A stretch of DNA of 64,000 nt from Hyalella azteca (taxonomy: Eukaryota > Arthropoda > Malacostraca > Amphipoda > Hyalellidae), in contig NW_025932839.1 in NCBI RefSeq assembly GCF_000764305.2, positions 1-64,000 on the forward strand, read 5' to 3'. The position numbers were made by a program, and so were the translations under genes. Position 1 is the stretch's first letter. The number at the start of each line of letters is the position of its first letter. The notes beneath the pieces were generated by a model. It saw only the letters and a list, made by a program, of their open reading frames with translations. It was not told the origin of the DNA and did no database searches. Below are positions 35,791 through 48,837 of the stretch, one piece after another.

Positions 35791-37279
35791 ATGATAATGA
35801 ATGAATAAAAATGAATGAGAGGCTTGCCTCGTTTTCTTTCACTCATAGTGAAGGAAAACAGCCTCGAGGAAATTTTTTCAAATTTAGACTTTCCGTTATC
35901 AGTTTTGTTAAGGTTCGGGCAACATCGGTGAGATTAACATTAGGGAACTATTCAGTAAAGTGAAACAATTATTATAAGCGTCACAAATAAGGAAACAGGA
36001 GACCATCATAAACATAATTTACTCCGAACTATGTAAATATAATAATTAAATATAAACGAAGAGCCAATAATACTATTCGACATTAATAGTTTTCGAATGA
36101 AACATTAGTAGTTACAATAAATGCATAAAATAAAAACACATATATTCCATGTTAAAACCGAAATGTGTTCAAAGTTCACAGTAGGAAAATTTTCTGAGTA
36201 ATATCAGCCAGTATCTACATCAGTCATACCAAAAATTACGCTTTGTTATCAGTACACATGGACATATGTCGACACACTCATATATCGTTAGTCTTTTTGA
36301 TCCTGCATACATATATGTTAATTTTGGAGGCTGAAAAGCCAGTGAATGTTATGAAAAGAAATTGCAATATAGTATAATTTGCGCGTGCACTGCGCCCGCC
36401 GCAGCTCAGCCAACGGCATTTCATTGCCAGGAAATTGTTAATTCGTTGAAATCTGCGCGTATGCGGCAACCTCTTGAGGAGATTAAAGTAGTAAAGGCAG
36501 GTAAATGAATGAAAGGCTTGAACAGCGAAGAATAACTAGGCAGGAGAGACTATAAAAAGAGTTTTTAGACAGGAAGAGACTATAAAAGAGACAGGAAGAG
36601 ACTATAAAGCGCTACGAGCTTAAATAGTTTGGTTGAAGGTCTTTCCAAAGCTTCATTAAAAAACTACTTTGTACGTGATGAAGTTCAAGTCAGTTTCTTT
36701 GCGTTTTTGGACGTTCACCAGCGCGTGCGTGCCATTACAACATAAACAAATTTTCCTGCCTTCTTTTGTCACATTTTAGGTGCAGCGTATTCTTATAGGT
36801 GCGGTTCTTATAGGTCTTATCTTATAGGTTCTTATATATTCGTTTTAGGTGCGTGTTCTTATATTATATATTAAACTTGTCCAATAATATACAGATGTCA
36901 ACTGATGATAATAATATTGCAGTCATGCGTAGCGCAACCTAATAGACCTTTTCCAAAATTCTGCAGACGCGTCCATAAGTATTTAGCAGCTTATGGTAAA
37001 CAAAACGTAAGTGAATTGTGGATTTAAGTTCATTTAAATCAAATTTACCAATCATTTTCCTTTGAGAACGAAGTAACGAATTCAATTTGGAGAACGAATC
37101 AATGTAAAAATTACATTGTGTTTTATAAACAATGATAGATTGTATTTGCTTATTGTTAACAAGATCCCAAGACTCTCACATATATCAATATTACTGATAA
37201 ACATATCAACATATGTTACATATATCAATGTTACTTACACATATTAATGTTACTGATGAAAACTACTAATAATATCTAT

Positions 37280-37309
37280 TAAATCTCTATCTCTCTCTCT
37301 CTCTCTCTT
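37280..37309. repeat. (CT)n microsatellite
   Basis: About 13 CT units in module D. Confidence 0.9.
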
Positions 37310-37562
37310 TTAAATAAAATTCCTAATAAGTAATCTTTATGACCGCTGTTGTAGAAGTTTAGATAACGGAAAAAACAAACTCAGAATTTTTGTATGCGTG
37401 ATGGGGTTTATGTATTAGTTTATGAGGAACTTAATGGCTGCAAGAAGCACTTGTGTAGCTGTCATTTAATCCCGACTGCCTCCTCCCAACCGTAAAACAT
37501 GGCGGCAGATCTGTGATGATCGGGAGAATGATTACAATCTGAGAAGTGAATGTCAGTGAAAT

Positions 37563-37613
37563 AAGGACACGAGGGCACGACATTCGAGGGCACGACGTTC
37601 GAGGGCACGAATT
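37563..37613 (-). repeat. 15-bp minisatellite, about 3 copies
   Basis: Minus-strand module C array. Confidence 0.85.
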
Positions 37614-38353
37614 ACTTTATATATAAGAATCCAAAGAAGAAAATTGAATTGTGTACGAAATTTTTATTATGTACAAGAATTTAAATGAAAAAAATAGGTA
37701 TAGAGCGAGTCAAAGTTACCATAGGAAATAAGATTAAATTAAATCTTAGCGACGTTTTTGCACGGTCGGTTATTTTGAACTCGTATCTCGCTCGCCAGAC
37801 CAAAATATCTCAACTTTCACTGCGGTAAAAAAATCCCTTCACTGTTTGGCAAAAATTTTCAATGTCTGTGAAATTGTTAGCCATTATCACTCCTCTATTA
37901 AGACTCCTTTATTATTATTATTATTTATTACGTATACGAGTGATTGGATACGCTAATAAAAAACTAAAATTTAGTTTAACATTTCATCGTCCTATTGCTA
38001 TAGTCTTGGCAAAATCTACCGCTGTTTGAACAAGGAAGTCATCTAATTGAATAAAAAAATGCCCACACCCTGGGTTTATAGAATTCATTAATAAGCGTAA
38101 ATTGAGAAGCATATATAGAAGCTGCTGTTAAAATAAGGACTAGCAACTTGACGTCCTAGAATCTCTATCACTTGATTGGTTATATACTTTTCGAGGCGCA
38201 TAAAATGACTGCATCTCAATATAACATTTATTTACACACGGATAAGACATAAGTAAAACCAGTGCATGGCCACGAAATATCAATGTACTTCAATCCTCTT
38301 TCATACGAATCGATGATTATCACAAAATAAATATATATAAAAAAAATATTTCT

Positions 38354-38852
38354 AAAACCACGTTTTTCTGGTTTTTACAAAACTAAAATAGTGAAATAAA
38401 ACAAATCGAAAAAAATAAAAAAACACGTTTTCATAACGGACAAAAAAGAAAAACATTTACTCTTACATAGCATAAAAGTTATGTAAAATGTTATGTAATG
38501 TTATGTAAGAGTAAATGATTTTTTTATTTGTCCGTTAAGAAAACGTGGTTAACATCATTTTTAGTTTTGTAAAAACCAGAAAAACGTGGTTTTTATAAAT
38601 GTTTTTATTTGTTTTTTATTTTCTACTTTTTAGTTTAGCAATTTTAGCAACATTTTTAATTTTTTTTTTCTAATTTTTTTTTTCTAATTTTTTTTAAACT
38701 ATTACTTCTGATGATCAAATCTTGAGTTGTTAGGCAGCATATGCATGCATGCCAAATTTTCAGTTTCTAGGATGTTCAGAAGAGCTCTAAATTAAGGTCT
38801 GAATTTTTGATGACAGATCGACAGACACGATACGAAGCTAAGAAAAACGAGG
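38354..38852 (+). repeat. Foldback module, left copy
   Basis: Outer arms 38354-38388 and 38559-38593 are exact inverted repeats; between them lies a second palindrome built around 'acggacaaaaaa...ttttttgtccgt' and a core of 'gttatgtaa' repeats. A tail to 38852 contains 'gttaggcagcat' and ends AGAAAAACGAGG. Non-coding, highly A/T-rich. Confidence 0.8.
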
Positions 38853-39394
38853 TAAAATACAAGCACTCACAGCAAGTCATGCAACTCAAAATTCGATATG
38901 AATAGATGCATATGGAGCAGCAATCAAATTAACACAACATTCGTCTTCAAACACAATCGACACGGCAATGCACCTCTTCAAGTGAATCCTCTAGCAAAAA
39001 AAAAAAAAATATCCTCACACCTTTCGCAAACTCCATGGTCTATTGGCAAATTAAATTACCTTAAGTAAAAGGGATTCAATAATAATCAGAAACAAGCCAG
39101 GTGATCTTACCCAACACTAGAGTCCATTGTTATCTCCAGTGTTACATCGCTAATGTCGCTCTAAAATGATAACAATCTTGATGCTATAGTTAGTTATCTT
39201 GGCCAAGATATCTTCTATTGTGCTCATGAAATCCAGTAAAAATCAGTAATAAAAAACATTAGCTGACATAAGTAGCATAATCTATGTGATTTATCTAACA
39301 AACCCCAATCAACCTAAAATAATCAACAACTTATTTCATATAAAGCAGCTCATCTCAGGGATACTCTGGCTCATAAAGGACCTTGATGGATATA

Positions 39395-39720
39395 AGCGTA
39401 TCAATGAAAACCGTATAACGAATAGTAACGTATCAAAGGAACCGTATGATTAAATGCTTATGTATCAAAGGAACCGTATAATTAACTATGACTCATCAAA
39501 GGAACCGTATGATTAACTGTGACGTATCAAAGGAACCGTATATCGAATCGTGACGTACCATAGGAACCGTAAGATGAATAACTATCAGAGAATGTCGTAT
39601 GATGTCTCATAACGTTTTAAAGAAATCCGTATGATACATTTTGACGTATGAAAGAAAGCCACCTGATGGATAGCTTATCAGAGAAGCCGAATGATGAACA
39701 ATGATGTATCACTGAGAGAT
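39395..39720 (+). repeat. Degenerate ~33-bp tandem repeat
   Basis: The phrase TATCAAAGGAACCGTATGAT recurs about every 32-37 bases, clearest at 39430-39560 and decaying to the right. Confidence 0.8.
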
Positions 39721-39767
39721 AAACGAACCAAAGTAACAGCATGATCCCTGACAGCAATGCTGCTGAC

Positions 39768-39880
39768 ACGGCGTCAGCGAGTGTCAGCACGCGATGACGT
39801 CAGCACTCAGCACTGCACGCGTCACGGCGTCAGCGAGTGTCAGCACGCGATGAAGTCAGCACTTAGCACTGCTGGATCAA
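39768..39880 (+). repeat. 56-bp tandem duplication
   Basis: ACGGCGTCAGCGAGTGTCAG starts at 39768 and again at 39824; two copies, GC-richer than the surroundings and full of GTCAGCA motifs. Confidence 0.85.
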
Positions 39881-40894
39881 TGATCCCACCTCCCCATCCA
39901 GCACCAGCCTCCCCTCTCCTCATGGTCTCTCCAGCATACAGCAATGAACCCTCAACATATGGAGTATAGTTCAGCGTAACTTTCGCTTGCGTTCGTAAAT
40001 GTTTCCGATAATTAGCACCTAATTAGCAATATTGCCAACTAATAGCAATAAAGCATTATTAGCAAGGATTATTAGCCGGTATTAGCACCAAATTATCAAT
40101 AACTATAGCACCTAATTAGCACATACCAAAACATCAATCAAGTTCGTTTGAATTAACGAGCAACAACAGAGCGCGTGGAACATTTTTTTAAATATAGTGT
40201 AATGAATGTTGGCCTTCACAACTAAATGCAATGAAGGCCGTCACGACTAAATGCAAACAATCACCAGTTCGAGACCACCACAGTCAACATATCGGCAGAT
40301 GGTAAGTAGTTAGTTTCTATTATGGTCGAATGCTGCAGCGCCTCTGCAAGAAAAAGGTTTATGGTTACAACATATTTCATATATTCTTTGTATGCATATT
40401 TCTTCTGAATTTAAAGTGCATTAAATCATTCGTTAATTTGGATTCGTAAGAGACCTGAAACGGTTGATCAGGTGCATTTATAGGAAGAGGGTCCATAGAA
40501 ATTAATCACGTAAATTTATCGATGTAACTTATCACGGCACTTCATTACATTCATATGTTATTTAATTATTTATTACATTAATTTATTCTGATTTATTTAT
40601 CACGGCAACTTATCATGAAAATTTATCACGAAGTTCGAAATAAAATGTCAAGTTCAGCTAAAAGTTTACAGGGTAGAAATCAAGACGCATAGTACAAGCA
40701 ATTGTTTCAAAAGACAGACTTGTGAAAAAATTCTAACGTGACCTTCATCTCTTCACAACTACACTGTTAATTATTGATGACAGTGCTAATTTCATCACTT
40801 CAAAATTAATGTTTCTAACCACTGTTAGAACTTTCCTATTTTACCTGAAATTATTGATCCTTAGCGAGCTCCCGTAGTGTGACAGTATCCCCTA

Positions 40895-41030
40895 GGGATA
40901 CTATAAAAACAGTGACCTTAGTGTCCCCAGGGATACTATATACAGTGACCGTAGTGTCCCTATGGATACTATGTATACAGTAACCGCAGTGTTCCTACAC
41001 TGTTTGAAATAATGTTGCAAAAACGGTTTG
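40895..41030 (+). repeat. ~35-bp tandem repeat, 3 copies
   Basis: AGGGATACTATA followed by CAGTGACC and TAGTGTCCC recurs at about 40895, 40930 and 40963, with the third copy diverged. Confidence 0.8.
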
Positions 41031-41424
41031 ACCGGCGTTCTATAGGGGCCGGCCACCACGTATAAAACATTTTCAAAATTTTTACGGTTTTCAGTGTTAA
41101 TTGGGAAAATATGAAAACTGGTGTGTTGTTTCACGCGCCAGCCGGCCACTGAAATGCCGGTCAGAATGTCTTCGGGAGTTTTTCGAACAGTGCAGGTGTC
41201 CGCACCACAGGTAGCCTGGGTCCCTGCGCCTGTCCTGACGTAGTCGCACGTCTTCTTGGTGACCGTATTTTATACGTTGTTAACGGCCGGTGGCTGCGAT
41301 GGCTTGACGTTATACTAATAGGGTATATAATAATTGTAATAATAATAATAATAATGATAATATAATAATCTTAGTAATAATAATAGTGATATAATAGGCG
41401 CATCAGCGTGTATTAGGATATTAC

Positions 41425-41575
41425 GTCTGTTGCCAATTCATATCGTCGCAGAATTTTCACAGCTTATTGCCGGTCTCGAAAGTACAACTCATTGCCCTAA
41501 TTTTGCTGTGCAACTCACTGCCCAAGTTTTGGTCCTGTGAAATGTGACCACTGGGCCACTCTTCCCAACTGCTAA
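41425..41575 (-). mobile_element. tRNA-like SINE head fragment
   Basis: Diverged minus-strand relative of module A: 'cacagcttattgccggtctcgaa' and 'gaccactgggccactc' (box A) remain. It is outside the macrosatellite, so the SINE also exists on its own. Confidence 0.55.
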
Positions 41576-41839
41576 CCGTGACCGTACGATAATTTTTGTG
41601 GGATTCCAGTTATTTGGTAGAGGTTGATGAATCTATTGTCGCTGCCCGTCTGGTTGCTTCCCATGTTGACTCACGGCTATGCCACAACGGGTGTAGCTGT
41701 TGCTTGCATGTTAACCGTACATAAGTATGGCGCAATATCATGACTGTTTACATGTAGATTTTTGCTGCTTTTATGCACAGGTCGTAGTCCTAATAATGAC
41801 GCAAAACCAGGCGCAGCCGTTGATGTTCGTAAAAGACCG

Positions 41840-42180
41840 TGGCCGTGGTCTAAAACTTCTTGCTAGACAACTTGTCCTTCCGTAAAGCCTTTAAAACTTC
41901 CCTCTCCATGAATGCTACGGTGGACGACGCTCCGAGTATAGATGCGTTCAATAACAGACTAGATGGAGCTATGCAGAAGTATATATTTCAACTTGAATTG
42001 CCTACAACCTCACAAAATGATGGTAGTTCAGCAGCTACTCAGCTTAAACGGCTGTTTTGAACATGGATCTGGCCAAAAAGTCATTTCTGCGATTTCCAAG
42101 AGATAATTCAAAAGTATTTTAAGAATCGGCAACAAGCCAACTCAGCCTATTTCTCAACGCCAATTTTGTTATATGATTTA
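41840..42180 (+). pseudogene. LINE ORF2 C-terminal fragment
   Basis: 41860-42060 reads LDNLSFRKAFKTSLSMNATV and then PSIDAFNNRLDGAMQKY, matching the carboxy end of the LINE at 51016-51360 (SMNAFKNRLDKAMEKY). It is followed by the 3' UTR phrases 'aagaatcggcaacaagcc' and 'ctatttctcaacgcc'. It is the most diverged of the LINE copies, hence probably the oldest or of another subfamily. Confidence 0.7.
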
Positions 42181-42189
42181 ATATTATTA

Positions 42190-44110
42190 GCACGCCGTCG
42201 ATCGATACGAACAGATCTCGGCTTCCCGGTCTAGAATTTTTCTATTTTGCTGCGCTTGATTCCATGTTCTAGACCTTTTCAACACCTTCACCATTACTTT
42301 CTAATGAATTAATAACGCAAGTTATTCATTAAAGTAAACTTCGATGTATGCAGCATGCATGAAGGAAATTATTGTTAACACAGATGTAGTTCAGAGTGTG
42401 TGATGACTTGCATCACTTCTTCCAGTTTATTTTGTAATCCTTGTGCTGGCGAGAGGTGCAGGATACGTTTGTGGTTAGGCAATGACTTCAGCGGACTCCA
42501 TAGAAAAGCCCGTTAGGATCCATCCCACAGCCGACGCTTATGTTCGGTAACTTGCCTGAAATATGATTTCTTCTTATTATGGGTGAAATGGATGCGAACC
42601 AAATAAAATTCATATTTAAATTCTGGAATTCATTCTTCCTCTTCCTTCAAGATGTCTCATTTTCTTACGAAAAATTATAATATCTGGTACATGCAGGATA
42701 CCGGTACAGTAGGTGCCGCAGACAGGCACTTCTATGGCTCCTACATATTTGCAATACAGGTTTCATGAGCACAGACAGATTATCACAAATTTACAAGGGC
42801 GTTGACACGTATTTTCCTATTAAATAATTGAAATTAACATATTACCTCCCAGATTAACTACTTTGTCCGCATGATGACCGCAAACAGGCAAAATATACAA
42901 AGTCATAGACTTTTCATCATCATATTGAAACTATCATGGAAAGACTACAAGTTATCATCAATTTTATTTTCAATGATGAAATAATGTGATGAGTCATAAT
43001 TCTATCATGAATATAATTGAAAAAAATTATTACTATACAAAATATATAAAAAAATTTGCGAACTCGATAGGAAATGCTATTGAAGGCCTTGAAAAATAAA
43101 ATCATATTGTAGGGTAACTAATAGAAACATGAATTCTGCTTTGTTAATGAGTAAATGGCATATAAATTCAGCGTTGTAAATCAAATTGACAGTATAAATA
43201 ATGAATTAAGTTCATCAGTACTTGGTTATCAGACCATGAGTGTTGTTCATCTAAAAACTTTCTTCAGTACCAGTCACGTAGAACTTTTACTTCTCCGGGA
43301 AGCATCGTCATGGCAGGATTGCTCCTCGCACTTCAGAATGATAAAGGAAACCTTTCACTTTTGTTAATTATTTTATTGTATTTATTAATTCAATTATTGT
43401 GTTGCCTTCAATGCAATTGAACTAAATGAAGATACGATATTATTTAATGCCATTACTAGCGGCTAATCTGGCAAATAATTATCGAAAACAGACAAGCGTA
43501 TTAACTCACAATAAAACATAAGCAAAAGCTTGATACTCGATGATGTTTATTGTACTTTTGCAACCTAAGATATTTCTCTAATTTCAATTTATAAAAATCA
43601 TAATTGTGACAAATTAACATTTTATTGAATTCCGTTTGAATATTTTAAGTTTTGAATTCATTGTAAGTTTTGATTTTTTTGTATAAATAATATATATGTA
43701 ATTTCGATTAAGCTTACTTGCTAAGCAATATGTTATTAAAAAAATTCATTTTACAAAGCTTGATTTATCGCAAATTGAACCTAATTTCATTGAATCATGA
43801 GTGTATGACTGATAAGGCGATTTGTGCTGGAATCAAGTCATGAAATGGATAAGTATTGTTTGATTTAAATATCCTGCATTGTTTATTTCAGAACCATACA
43901 TATTAAAAATTTCATAACCTTAAGAAGATTGAATCAACATGTTGATATCAAATTAGCTTTTTAACAATGGTTCCAAGCCCCCAGACCGCCAGCAAGCAAT
44001 ATCGATCAAGGACACAAATGCTGATCCAAACCCTGAAACTACACCTAAAAAAGTTACACCGTCCACATAAACTATCACAAATTTTAGTCATCAAGCGCAT
44101 TAGTCATCAA
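42190..44110. other. AT-rich interior, no gene seen
   Basis: About 1.9 kb without recognised repeats or coding sequence. Short open frames, e.g. 43155-43367, show no domain. At 44110-44170 a few phrases of the SINE head ('attggagctgtgagttgcgggttc') remain. Confidence 0.4.
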
Positions 44111-44174
44111 TCAGTTGAGCAGTATTGAGAAAAGCAAGATTGGAGCTGTGAGTTGCGGGTTCAAAACCAAACCT

Positions 44175-44733
44175 AAAATGAAACAAATAGGAAAAAACGT
44201 TTGGAAACCACGTTTTCTTAACGGACAAAAAAGAAAAAACATTAACTCTTACATAACATTAAAGTTATGTAACATGTTATGTAATGTTATGCAAGAGTAA
44301 ATATTTTTCTTTTTTGTCCGTTAAGAAAACGTGGTTTTAAAAAGTTTTTTTATCTGTTTTATTTCATTTTTTTTTAGTTTTGTATCCACCAGAAAAACGT
44401 CGGCTTTTAGAAATAGTTTTTTATATTTATTTATTTCTACTTTTTAGTTTAGCAATTTTAGCAATTCAAATCATTTCCCAGGGTTGGCAACTCTGGATGT
44501 TTGAAAAAAAAAAACTCGATTCCCAACCTTGAATTTTTAGGTTTTTTTTTATTTTTATTATTATTTTTTTAAATTGTTCAAATTTGATCAAATTTGATGA
44601 TCAAATTTGAATTGTTAGGCAGCATAAGCATGCGGGCCAAATTTCAAGATTCTAGGATCTTCAGAAGTGCTCTATATTAAGGTTTGAATTTTTGATGACA
44701 GACAGACACGAAATGAAATTAAGAAAAACGTGG
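44175..44733 (+). repeat. Foldback module, right copy
   Basis: Matches 38354-38852 in the same orientation, including the inner palindrome and the 'gttaggcagcataagcatg' tail, and ends AGAAAAACGTGG at the insertion border. The left outer arm is shortened. Confidence 0.75.
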
Positions 44734-44734
44734 T

Positions 44735-45072
44735 AATAGACAAGTTCACCCTGATGAATTGAAACAGAAAACTATATTGACGGGAAACTAACTTAAACAG
44801 AAACCAGTACCTGAGGTAGCCTTACATTTGCTTAATGTCAGTTTCGTGCACCGGTGCCACGACATATATTGTTTTATATCGTAATACCAATTTAAAACTG
44901 ATCGATTATAAAATACTGAGCGTGCTAGACGGTTAGGACTAGGAGAACCTGCTTGAGTTCTGAATGAGCCAATTCTGGTCAGTTTCTGTAACCGTACAGC
45001 ATAAGGCCCCATCATTGCACATGGACAAGGTCACCGTAAACTATCCTCGTAATGTGTCCCCAGTGGCCTGTG
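44735..45072 (-). repeat. Macrosatellite module B, remainder of the interrupted unit
   Basis: Direct continuation of the sequence cut at 38329, then the short 'gtcaccgtaaactatcctcg' part of G/A. Module A itself is absent. Confidence 0.8.
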
Positions 45073-45405
45073 ACCTCAAAATCCAGAACTATCAAGACTC
45101 TACCGCAGTACGTCACTCTCCTGGAAGATAACTTTCAACTTAAACTATACGTAAGCTATTGAGTGTAGCAACCTGAGGACGTTTGTACGCAGCAGAGAAC
45201 ATTTTAAAGTTGTCGTACGTGGCGGCAACCATCAGTGCAAGTCATTTTGTGCTCACTAGAACGTTCTTTTTTTGGGAAGTAGGCTTGTGACAATATTGCT
45301 CCGGTTACTAATATTATTTTTATATTACATTAGTAATATTAATATACTACTAATATTGCTCCGGTTACTCATATCAGGCGGTAGAGGGTAAAACGAGCAC
45401 TTGTA
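45073..45405. mobile_element. ~330-bp element with CTCTACCGC ends, copy 1
   Basis: Starts CTCTACCGCAGTACGTCAC and ends GCGGTAGAG, a 9-bp inverted terminal match. It contains two direct copies of AATATTGCTCCGGTTACT around an AT-rich palindrome. A second copy is at 48463-48779 in the same relative place of the next unit, so it was probably in the unit before duplication. Target duplication unclear. Confidence 0.65.
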
Positions 45406-45419
45406 ACCTCCTGACATCA

Positions 45420-45672
45420 TCTCTGACGTCACCGTCAGCTGGGTACCTCACGTCTGACGTCACCGTCAGCTGGGTACCTCACGTCTGACGTCACCGTCAG
45501 CTGGGTACCTCACGTCTGACGTCACCGTCAGCTGGGTACCGTACGTCTGACGTCACCATCAGCTGACCGCACGTCTGACGTCACCGTCAGCTAGGTACCG
45601 CACGTCTGACGTCACCGTCAGCTGGGTACCGCACGTTTGACGTCACCGTCAGCTGGGTACCGCACGTCTGAC
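45420..45672 (-). repeat. 31-bp satellite array, about 8 copies
   Basis: Well-preserved monomers, nearly all with perfect TGACGTCA. Confidence 0.95.
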
Positions 45673-48462
45673 GTCGACGATGAATGATAATAAATGAATA
45701 TGAATGAATGAGAGGCATGCATAGTGAAGAATAATAGCCCCGAGAACGTTTTTAAAATTCAGACTTTCCGTTATTAGTTTTGTTGAGGTTCGTTCAACAT
45801 CGGTGTGATTAACATTAGGGAACTCTTCAGTAAATTGAAAACATTTTTTTTTCATAAATTCCATAAGTAAGGAACACCGGAAACCATCGTAAAATATAAT
45901 TTACTCTGAATTATGTAAAAATAATTAATAATAAGCGAAGACATTAGAGCCATAATTAGTTTTCGAATGAAACATCAGTAATTGTAATTCATGCAAACAA
46001 TAAAAAATATGTATATAAATAATGTTAGAGACGAAATGTATTTAAAGTTCATATTAAGAAAATTTTTTGTGCATCATCGACTAATATATACACTAGTCAT
46101 CCCTGAAAATGCGCCATGTCATCAGTATTCATTTACCTATGTCGACGCACCTTCTTACAGGTAGTTATAAAAATGTGCACCCCTATTAACTTGAATAAAT
46201 TTTGATGGCCGAAAGGCCCATGGAGCTTAAGCGGAAAGTTTGGGAGATTGTAAGCTGGCGAGTGCTACTGTGCCAGTCGCAGTTCAGTAAACTGCTCCTC
46301 ACTGCCAGCAAATTAAATATTCTCTGAAATCTGCGCGTATGCGGCAACCTCTTGAGAAGAATAGAGGAGTAAAGGCAGGTAAATGACCGTTCCATGTGTA
46401 AGTTAGTGTCATTGTTAGTAAGTTAGTGTTCCATGTGTAGGTGTTGTCATTTGGTGTGTAAGTTAAAGAATAGCTTCTCCTTCAATAAACATTTTATAAT
46501 TTCTTTCCTGTAAATGGAATTATCAAATTCAAGTTATTGTCGAGTAGGGGAATAAAATGCATTCTCATTTCGCCGATAAAATACTGAAGATATAGAGAGG
46601 AGGAGTGAATGGGAGTTCTATGTGTTAATATAAAGAGGTTTTTCTTCAATGAATATTTCTGAGCTTTTATTCAAACAACGGGGTTTTCTAATTAAATATA
46701 TATAATCAATCCCATGCAATGTCTGAACTCGAATGAAAATGCCTGTCAAACTATACCAATATCAATCAAATCTAGTTATAATATATTAGTTTTGTATAAT
46801 AATAATAGTTTGGTGTAATAATATAATACCAAAATGTCAATCGAACTCGTATAAAAATGCATGCCGAACTATACCAAAATATGTGCGTGCGGTGCCACTA
46901 AGAATTTAGTAGACAGGAAGAGACTATAAAGCGCTACGAGCTTAAATGTTTTGGTTGAAGGTCTTTCCAAAGCTTCATTAAAAAAGCTACTTTGTACGTG
47001 ATGAAGATCAAGTCGGTTTCTTTGCGTTTTTGGACGTTCACCAGCGCGTGCGTGTCATTACCACATAAACAAATTTTCCTGCCTTCTTTTGTCACATTTT
47101 AGGTGCAGCGTATTCTTATAGGTGCGGTTCTTATAGGTCTTATCTAATAGGTTCTTATATATTCTTTTTAGGTGCATATTCTTATATTATATATTAAACT
47201 GGTCCAATAATATACAGATGTCAACTGATGGTAATTATATTGCAGTCATGCGTAGCGCAACCTAATAGCCCGGTTCCAAAATTCTGCAGCCGCGTCTAAA
47301 ATTATTTACAAGCTTATGGTGAACAAAACATTAAGTGAATTGTGAATTTATGTTCATATAATTCAAATTTACCAATCATTCTCCCTGGAGAACGAAGTCA
47401 CGGATCTTATTTAGAATAAACACCCTAGACATAACTGAGTAAATCTACAAGAATTTATTTGCATCCCTAACAAGGTTAAATGAATTATAAATAAAAGCAA
47501 ATTGGGGCTATTATAAAATTTTTTTAAGAATTACAATTCCATTTCAAAAAATACATATCGTTTTATTAACAAGGATATACTAAGGTGCTTATTTCTAGTA
47601 ATATCCGAAGTCTCTTACATATATGCATTATTTAAAAAATCCCTTCACTGTTTTTGATGTCTGTAAAATTGTTAGCCATTATCACTTCTTTATTGAGACA
47701 ATATATTTATTACGTATACGAGTGATTGGGATACGCTAATTAAAAACGAAAATTTAGTTTAACATTTCATCGTCCTATGGCTCCATAGTCATATTAAAAT
47801 CATCTACCGCTGTTTGAAAAAGGAAGTCATCTAATTAAATAAAAAAATGCCCACACCCTAGGTTTATAGAATTTATTAATAAGCGTAAATTGAGAAGCAT
47901 ATATAGAAGCTACTGTTGAAATAAGGACTAGCAACTTGTCGTCCTAGAATCTCTATCTTGATAGGTTAAATATTTTTCGAGGCGTATAAAATAACAGCAT
48001 CTCAATATAACATTTACTTACACACGGATAAGACATAAGTAAAACAAGTGCATGGCCACGAAATGTCAATGTTCTTCAATCCTCCTTCTTACGAATCGAT
48101 GATTATCACAAAATAGACAAGTTCGTCCTGATAAATTAAAACAGAAAATCATATTCAGGGAAACTAACTTAAACAGCAACCAGTACGTGAGGCAGCCTAA
48201 CATATGATTAATGTCAGTTTCGCGCACCGGTGCCACTACATATTTTGTTTTATATCGTAATCGGTAATACCAATTTAAAACTGGTCGATTATAAAATACT
48301 GAGCGTGCAAGACGGTTAGGAGAACCTGCTTGAGTTATGAATGAGCCAATTCGTGACAGTTTCTGTAACCGTACAGCATAAGGCCTCATCATTGTACATG
48401 GACAACGTCACCGTAAACTATCCTCGTAATGTGTCCTCAGTGGCCTGTGGCCTCAAAACCCA
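45673..48462 (-). repeat. Macrosatellite unit, minus orientation, second of three
   Basis: G (45673-46020), F (46020-46650), E (46650-47370), D (47370-47635), then directly B (47640-48380): module C with its 15-bp array is deleted. The next G satellite starts at 48780, giving a 3.36-kb cycle for this shortened unit. Confidence 0.82.
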
Positions 48463-48779
48463 GAACTATCAAGCCTCTAACGCAGTACGTCACTCTCCGG
48501 GAACATAACTTTTAACTTAAATTATACGTAAACTATTGAGTGTAGTAACCTGAAGACGTTAGTACGCAATAGAGAACATTTTAAAGTTGTCGTACGTGGC
48601 GGCAACCATCAGTGCAAGTCATTTTGTGCTCACTAGAACCTATCCTTTTTGGGTAGTAGGCGCGTGACAATATTGCTCCGGTTACTAATATTATTAATAT
48701 TACTGATATTATTCTATAATATTAGTAATAATATTATACTGCTAATATTGCTCCGGTTACTCATGTCAACCGGTAGAGG
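48463..48779. mobile_element. CTCTACCGC-ended element, copy 2
   Basis: Same sequence as 45073-45405, at the same unit position; starts CTCTAACGC here and ends GGTAGAG. Confidence 0.6.
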
Positions 48780-48837
48780 CGGTCACCGTCAGCTGGGTAC
48801 CGCACGTCTGACGTCACCGTCAGCTGGGTACCGCACG
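48780..48837 (-). repeat. 31-bp satellite, 2 copies
   Basis: Two monomers, then an abrupt change to unrelated GC-rich sequence. Confidence 0.9.

Larger units (their letters stand above)
35791..38329 (-). repeat. Macrosatellite unit, minus orientation, first of three head-to-tail
   Basis: G (35791-36150), F (36150-36530), E (36560-37060, with a 36540-36600 triplication of the 'caggaagagactata' phrase), D (37060-37330), C (37330-37780), B (37780-38329). It resumes at 44735 after the 6.4-kb insertion. Confidence 0.82.
38853..41424. other. Interior of the insertion, non-coding
   Basis: Unique-looking DNA with three degenerate tandem arrays (listed separately) and AT-rich 'attagcacc' repeats at 40015-40125. 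No protein recognised. Confidence 0.45.
38330..44734. mobile_element. 6.4-kb insertion with direct terminal modules
   Basis: It splits module B at a site that reads CACAAAATAGACAAG in uninserted copies (e.g. 48118). AATA is present on both sides (38326-38329, 44735-44738), consistent with a 4-bp duplication. The two ends hold copies of the same ~0.5-kb foldback module in the same orientation (38354-38852, 44175-44733), like long terminal repeats, but they lack TG...CA ends and the interior has no gag/pol. It may be a large non-autonomous element or two foldback elements with captured DNA. The interior includes minisatellites, a SINE fragment and a LINE fragment. Confidence 0.65.

Noticed and set aside
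38330..44734. Reading the 6.4-kb insertion as an LTR retrotransposon
   Set aside because: End modules lack TG...CA, no gag, protease, reverse transcriptase or integrase is seen, and no primer-binding site was recognised, so I left the class open.
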